64,000 nucleotides of DNA, taken from positions 42,764 through 106,763 of the forward strand of contig JAZSKB010000042.1 in the NCBI GenBank assembly GCA_045534635.1, read 5' to 3'. Positions 62,030-64,000 of the stretch are shown piece after piece. Origin of the DNA: UBA1205 sp045534635. GTDB taxonomy: Bacteria; Bacteroidota; Bacteroidia; Bacteroidales; WCHB1-69. Below the pieces are notes generated by a model. The model was not told the DNA's origin. It saw only the letters and a program-made list of their open reading frames with translations, and searched no databases. Positions within the stretch are counted from its first letter, which is position 1; every line of letters starts with the position of its first letter. Position numbers and translations under genes: made by a program.

Positions 62030-62174
62030 TTCGGTTGTCTTCGACAGGCTCTGACACCGAAAAAAACACATGAAATACGGAGGTTTCGACAGGCTCAACC
62101 TCCGAAGAGAAAAACATATAAATTTCGGTTGTCTTCGACAGGCTCTGACACCCGACTTAAGCTCAGACACCGAA
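62030..62174. repeat. REP-like palindromic repeats, locus B (three hairpin modules)
   Basis: Module 1 (62030-62061) and module 3 (62124-62174) both start TTCGGTTGTCTTCGACAGGC and end GACACCGAA; module 3 carries an insertion with a second CTCAGACACCG. Module 2 (62078-62104) pairs CGGAGGTT with AACCTCCG across TCGACAGGCTC. The stretch from GACACCG through ATACGGAGGTTTCG matches locus A at 44.66-44.70 kb base for base. Confidence 0.82.
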
Positions 62175-62272
62175 AAACAAGCCCTGCAAGGCTGCAGGGC
62201 TTGAAGTGAACTGCATTAACGTTAAAAATATGCTATATTTAATTATTCTTTGACAAACTTAGTAGTATAGTT
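62173..62272. repeat. 100-base exact repeat, copy 2 (CTD gene 3' end, 3' UTR and terminator)
   Basis: Identical in all 100 bases to 39932-40031. It begins directly where the last REP-like module ends and covers terminator, 3' untranslated region and last nine codons of the BspA-like gene. Confidence 0.95.
62179..62202 (-). terminator. Terminator of the BspA-like LRR gene
   Basis: The same 10-bp hairpin AAGCCCTGCA/TGCAGGGCTT as at 39938-39961, followed on the minus strand by GTTTTTCGG. Confidence 0.88.
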
Positions 62273-63724
62273 GCCCACTTTTACAAAATACATTCCTTTT
62301 GACAAGTGGGAAATATTGATTTGCAACATGTTTGTTTCTTTATTGTCTATGTTCATAACTACACGTCCAGTTATATCGAATATTTGAACATCTTCTGTAG
62401 CATTTTCTATTGTAAGCATTGTTTTGGCTGGGTTAGGATAAATAGAAATTGTATTTTCTTTTGCGATGTCTTCTATACCGCTATCGTCAAGTGTTGTAAA
62501 AGTCTTTTCTTCTCCAAAAGTTGTGTCTTCCTCAACTACGGCAAAAGCACGGAATGTATATTCTGCATCGCTTTCAAGTCCCGTTAGATTATAAACAAAT
62601 TCATCTGTTGTAATATCTATTGTTGTGTAATCCTCATCGGTTGTTTTATATTGAAAACCTTTGGCTGTTACTTCGCCGGTAGTTGATACTTCGCCATTAA
62701 GTGTTGCAGCGTTTGCCGTTATATTTGTTGCATCGTTTGTTGTTACATTTATACAAGGCAATTCCACTATCTCTGCAAAGTCTTGCCAGCCCTCTGTAGT
62801 CCCGTAAGTTACTCCTGTTCCACAAGGAACAAAAAGAGTCTTAGTTGTAGGAGTGTTAAATACATCTGCTCCCATTAATGGAGGTGTAGTTGCTTTGCAA
62901 ACGATAGTATCTAAATTTTTATCACCACTAAATGCCCAACTACCAATTGTTGTAACACTCTTTGGTATTGTTATACTTGTTAGACTTTCACAAGCGGAGA
63001 ATGCACTAGTATCTATAGTTGTAACACTGTTGGGTATTGTTATACTCATCAAACTATAACAGCGGTAGAATAAATTTCTTTCAAGAATTGTAACGCCGTT
63101 TGGTATCTCTATACTTTTTAGACTAATACATCCTTCAAATGCACCGCTTCCGATAGTTGTAACACTCTTTGGTATTGTTATACTTGTTAGACTGTCACAA
63201 CCGGAGAATGCAATAGTATCGATAGTTGTAAGGCTGTTGGGCAACTCTATTTTTGTTAAATCTTTACACGCCCAGAATGTACCTCTTCCGATTCTTGTAA
63301 CACCGTTTGGTATTGTTATTTCCGTCAATTCCCAACATTTACCAAATGCACCATTTTCAATAGTTGTAACACTATTTGGGATTGTTATGCTTTTCATTTT
63401 ACTACGATTGAATGCACCAGTTCCAATAACAGTAACGCCTTCGGATATTATTACAGTATCTAAGGCTGGACATTCTCTAAATGCTTCAGTACCAATAACA
63501 GTAACATTATAGGTTGTGCCATTATAGGTTACAGTGGCAGGAATAGTAACATTACCTGAATAAGTTCTATATCCGCTCTTAAAAGTTACGCTGACACTGT
63601 TATTACCATCGTAAAGATAGTTGTAATAAATCCCATCTACTACAAAATCGTAAGCCCAAACATTGTGAGCAAACAACAACAAAATAGTTGCTAAAGTTAA
63701 TTTTTTAATCTGCTTTTTTGCCAT
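62243..63724 (-). CDS. BspA-like leucine-rich-repeat surface protein with T9SS sorting domain
   Basis: A 493-residue T9SS cargo protein. Signal peptide ends NVWA|YD. Residues about 65-285 are nine or so 23-residue LRR_5 (TpLRR) repeats of the form LTSITIPxSVTTIGxxAFxxC. Residues about 325-415 form a fibronectin-like beta domain (ATLNGEVSTTGEVTAKGFQY, YTFRAFAVVEEDTTFGEEKTF). The last 70 residues are a type A sorting domain (YPNPAKTMLTIENA, QIFDITGRVVMNI, GMYFVKVGNYTTKFVKE) closely matching that of the 40 kb gene. BspA-like proteins often bind host or matrix proteins. A 207-bp unit (three repeats) is nearly duplicated inside the gene. Confidence 0.9.
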   Translation of the reverse strand: MAKKQIKKLTLATILLLFAHNVWAYDFVVDGIYYNYLYDGNNSVSVTFKSGYRTYSGNVTIPATVTYNGTTYNVTVIGTEAFRECPALDTVIISEGVTVIGTGAFNRSKMKSITIPNSVTTIENGAFGKCWELTEITIPNGVTRIGRGTFWACKDLTKIELPNSLTTIDTIAFSGCDSLTSITIPKSVTTIGSGAFEGCISLKSIEIPNGVTILERNLFYRCYSLMSITIPNSVTTIDTSAFSACESLTSITIPKSVTTIGSWAFSGDKNLDTIVCKATTPPLMGADVFNTPTTKTLFVPCGTGVTYGTTEGWQDFAEIVELPCINVTTNDATNITANAATLNGEVSTTGEVTAKGFQYKTTDEDYTTIDITTDEFVYNLTGLESDAEYTFRAFAVVEEDTTFGEEKTFTTLDDSGIEDIAKENTISIYPNPAKTMLTIENATEDVQIFDITGRVVMNIDNKETNMLQINISHLSKGMYFVKVGNYTTKFVKE

Positions 63725-63775
63725 TTTTTAAATTTTAATTGTTAATAAATTATATTAGTTGTTTCTAAAATTTCT

Positions 63776-63813
63776 AAAAAAAATACAGATAGCCTCAAAA
63801 AGGTTATCTGCAT
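63776..63813 (-). promoter_or_regulatory. Attenuator-like leader hairpin, copy 2
   Basis: On the minus strand ATGCAGATAACC pairs with GGCTATCTGTAT across a 7-base loop, with one mismatch, followed by TTTTTTTTAGAAA. It lies 52 bases before the BspA-like start. Stem changes relative to the copy at 44474-44517 mostly keep pairing (G-U replaced by A-U and G-C). Confidence 0.6.
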
Positions 63814-63823
63814 AAATTGTCGG

Positions 63824-63886
63824 TTTACAAAATTGTAAATTGCAAATAGAGGAATTCACCCCCCCCATGTAAATTATTGATTTACA
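63824..63886. promoter_or_regulatory. Two TGTAAAT-type inverted repeats flanking a C8/G8 tract
   Basis: TTTACAA-AA-TTGTAAA (63824-63839) and TGTAAAT-TATTG-ATTTACA (63868-63886) share the half-site TGTAAA. Between them is a run of eight C (63859-63866), rare in such AT-rich DNA. A near-consensus -7 box, TCTATTTG on the minus strand (63843-63850), also lies between them. They could be operators and a slippage site upstream of the BspA-like gene. Confidence 0.45.
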
Positions 63887-64000
63887 AGAAGTTATATCGT
63901 GGTATATTTTCTTAACGTACCACTGCTTTATATCGTATTGGTTATAAAAAAATCTATTATCTTCCATATTCTTAATTTTAACGAACATTTATTTCCCTTG

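Noticed and set aside
61690..62209. Several overlapping small open frames (about 66-104 codons) between parA and the BspA-like gene
   Set aside because: They lie across the parA promoter and REP-like hairpins on both strands and share no protein features; the repeats alone create the open frames.
63755..63988. 77-codon open frame on the minus strand upstream of the BspA-like gene
   Set aside because: It runs through the C8 tract, both inverted repeats and the leader hairpin, has no recognisable domain, and its composition is that of noncoding DNA.

Overview
The window looks like a chromosomal segment of an AT-rich member of the Bacteroidota, most likely order Bacteroidales. The support comes from the type IX secretion (T9SS) core genes in the order porP-gldK-gldL-gldM-gldN, two genes with a Por-type C-terminal sorting domain, a parA-parB-DUF5683-dapB-lepB run, ExbB-ExbD-ExbD genes, and many promoters with the Bacteroidota -7 box TAnnTTTG. 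No insertion sequence, phage gene, rRNA or CRISPR array is visible, so most of the window is ordinary core genome. The unusual parts are around 40-44.7 kb and 62-64 kb.

Layout. Positions 1-511 hold the 5' part of an arginine deiminase gene on the minus strand. At 0.75-3.9 kb (minus) are a PorE-like TPR/beta-propeller/OmpA protein and a TPR protein. From 4.1 to 35.3 kb nearly everything is on the plus strand: M20 dipeptidase, an outer-membrane barrel, an FKBP isomerase, (tRNA-Pro on minus), aroB, sufS, a glutaminyl-cyclase-like lipoprotein, tRNA-Arg, pcrB-fur-nfu-ychF, a CAP-domain protein with a DUF1599/DoxX-like/nadE operon, the T9SS operon, recG-dus-acyltransferase, an aspartate aminotransferase, a TonB-dependent receptor and ligA. 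A bidirectional terminator at 35.26-35.29 kb separates this block from a long minus-strand block.

The minus block, read from right to left in transcription order, contains a BspA-like LRR T9SS cargo gene (63.7-62.2 kb), parA-parB-DUF5683-dapB-lepB, a DUF4412-like protein, tatD-ansA, tRNA-Ser, exbB-membrane protein-exbD-exbD, a flavin reductase, a cobalamin riboswitch controlling btuB-btuG-like genes, nrdD-nrdG, a very large LRR T9SS cargo gene split by one in-frame TGA, and a three-gene operon (PorV/PorQ-like barrel, helix-hairpin-helix barrel protein, C69 dipeptidase).

How the genes fit together. Much of the window serves the cell envelope: secretion (T9SS core, PorE-like anchor, two cargo proteins), Sec processing (LepB), a glutaminyl cyclase whose likely substrates are visible here (15 of 17 signal-peptidase-I proteins expose Gln at +1), energised uptake (ExbBD, two TonB-dependent receptors) and vitamin B12 capture. 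The two T9SS cargo genes share a leader hairpin that looks like an attenuator, an exactly identical 100-base 3' block including the terminator, and nearby REP-like hairpin repeats. The upstream region of the second also carries a G8 tract between two TGTAAAT inverted repeats. These shared elements suggest a co-regulated, recombining surface-protein family and are the part of the window most worth following up.
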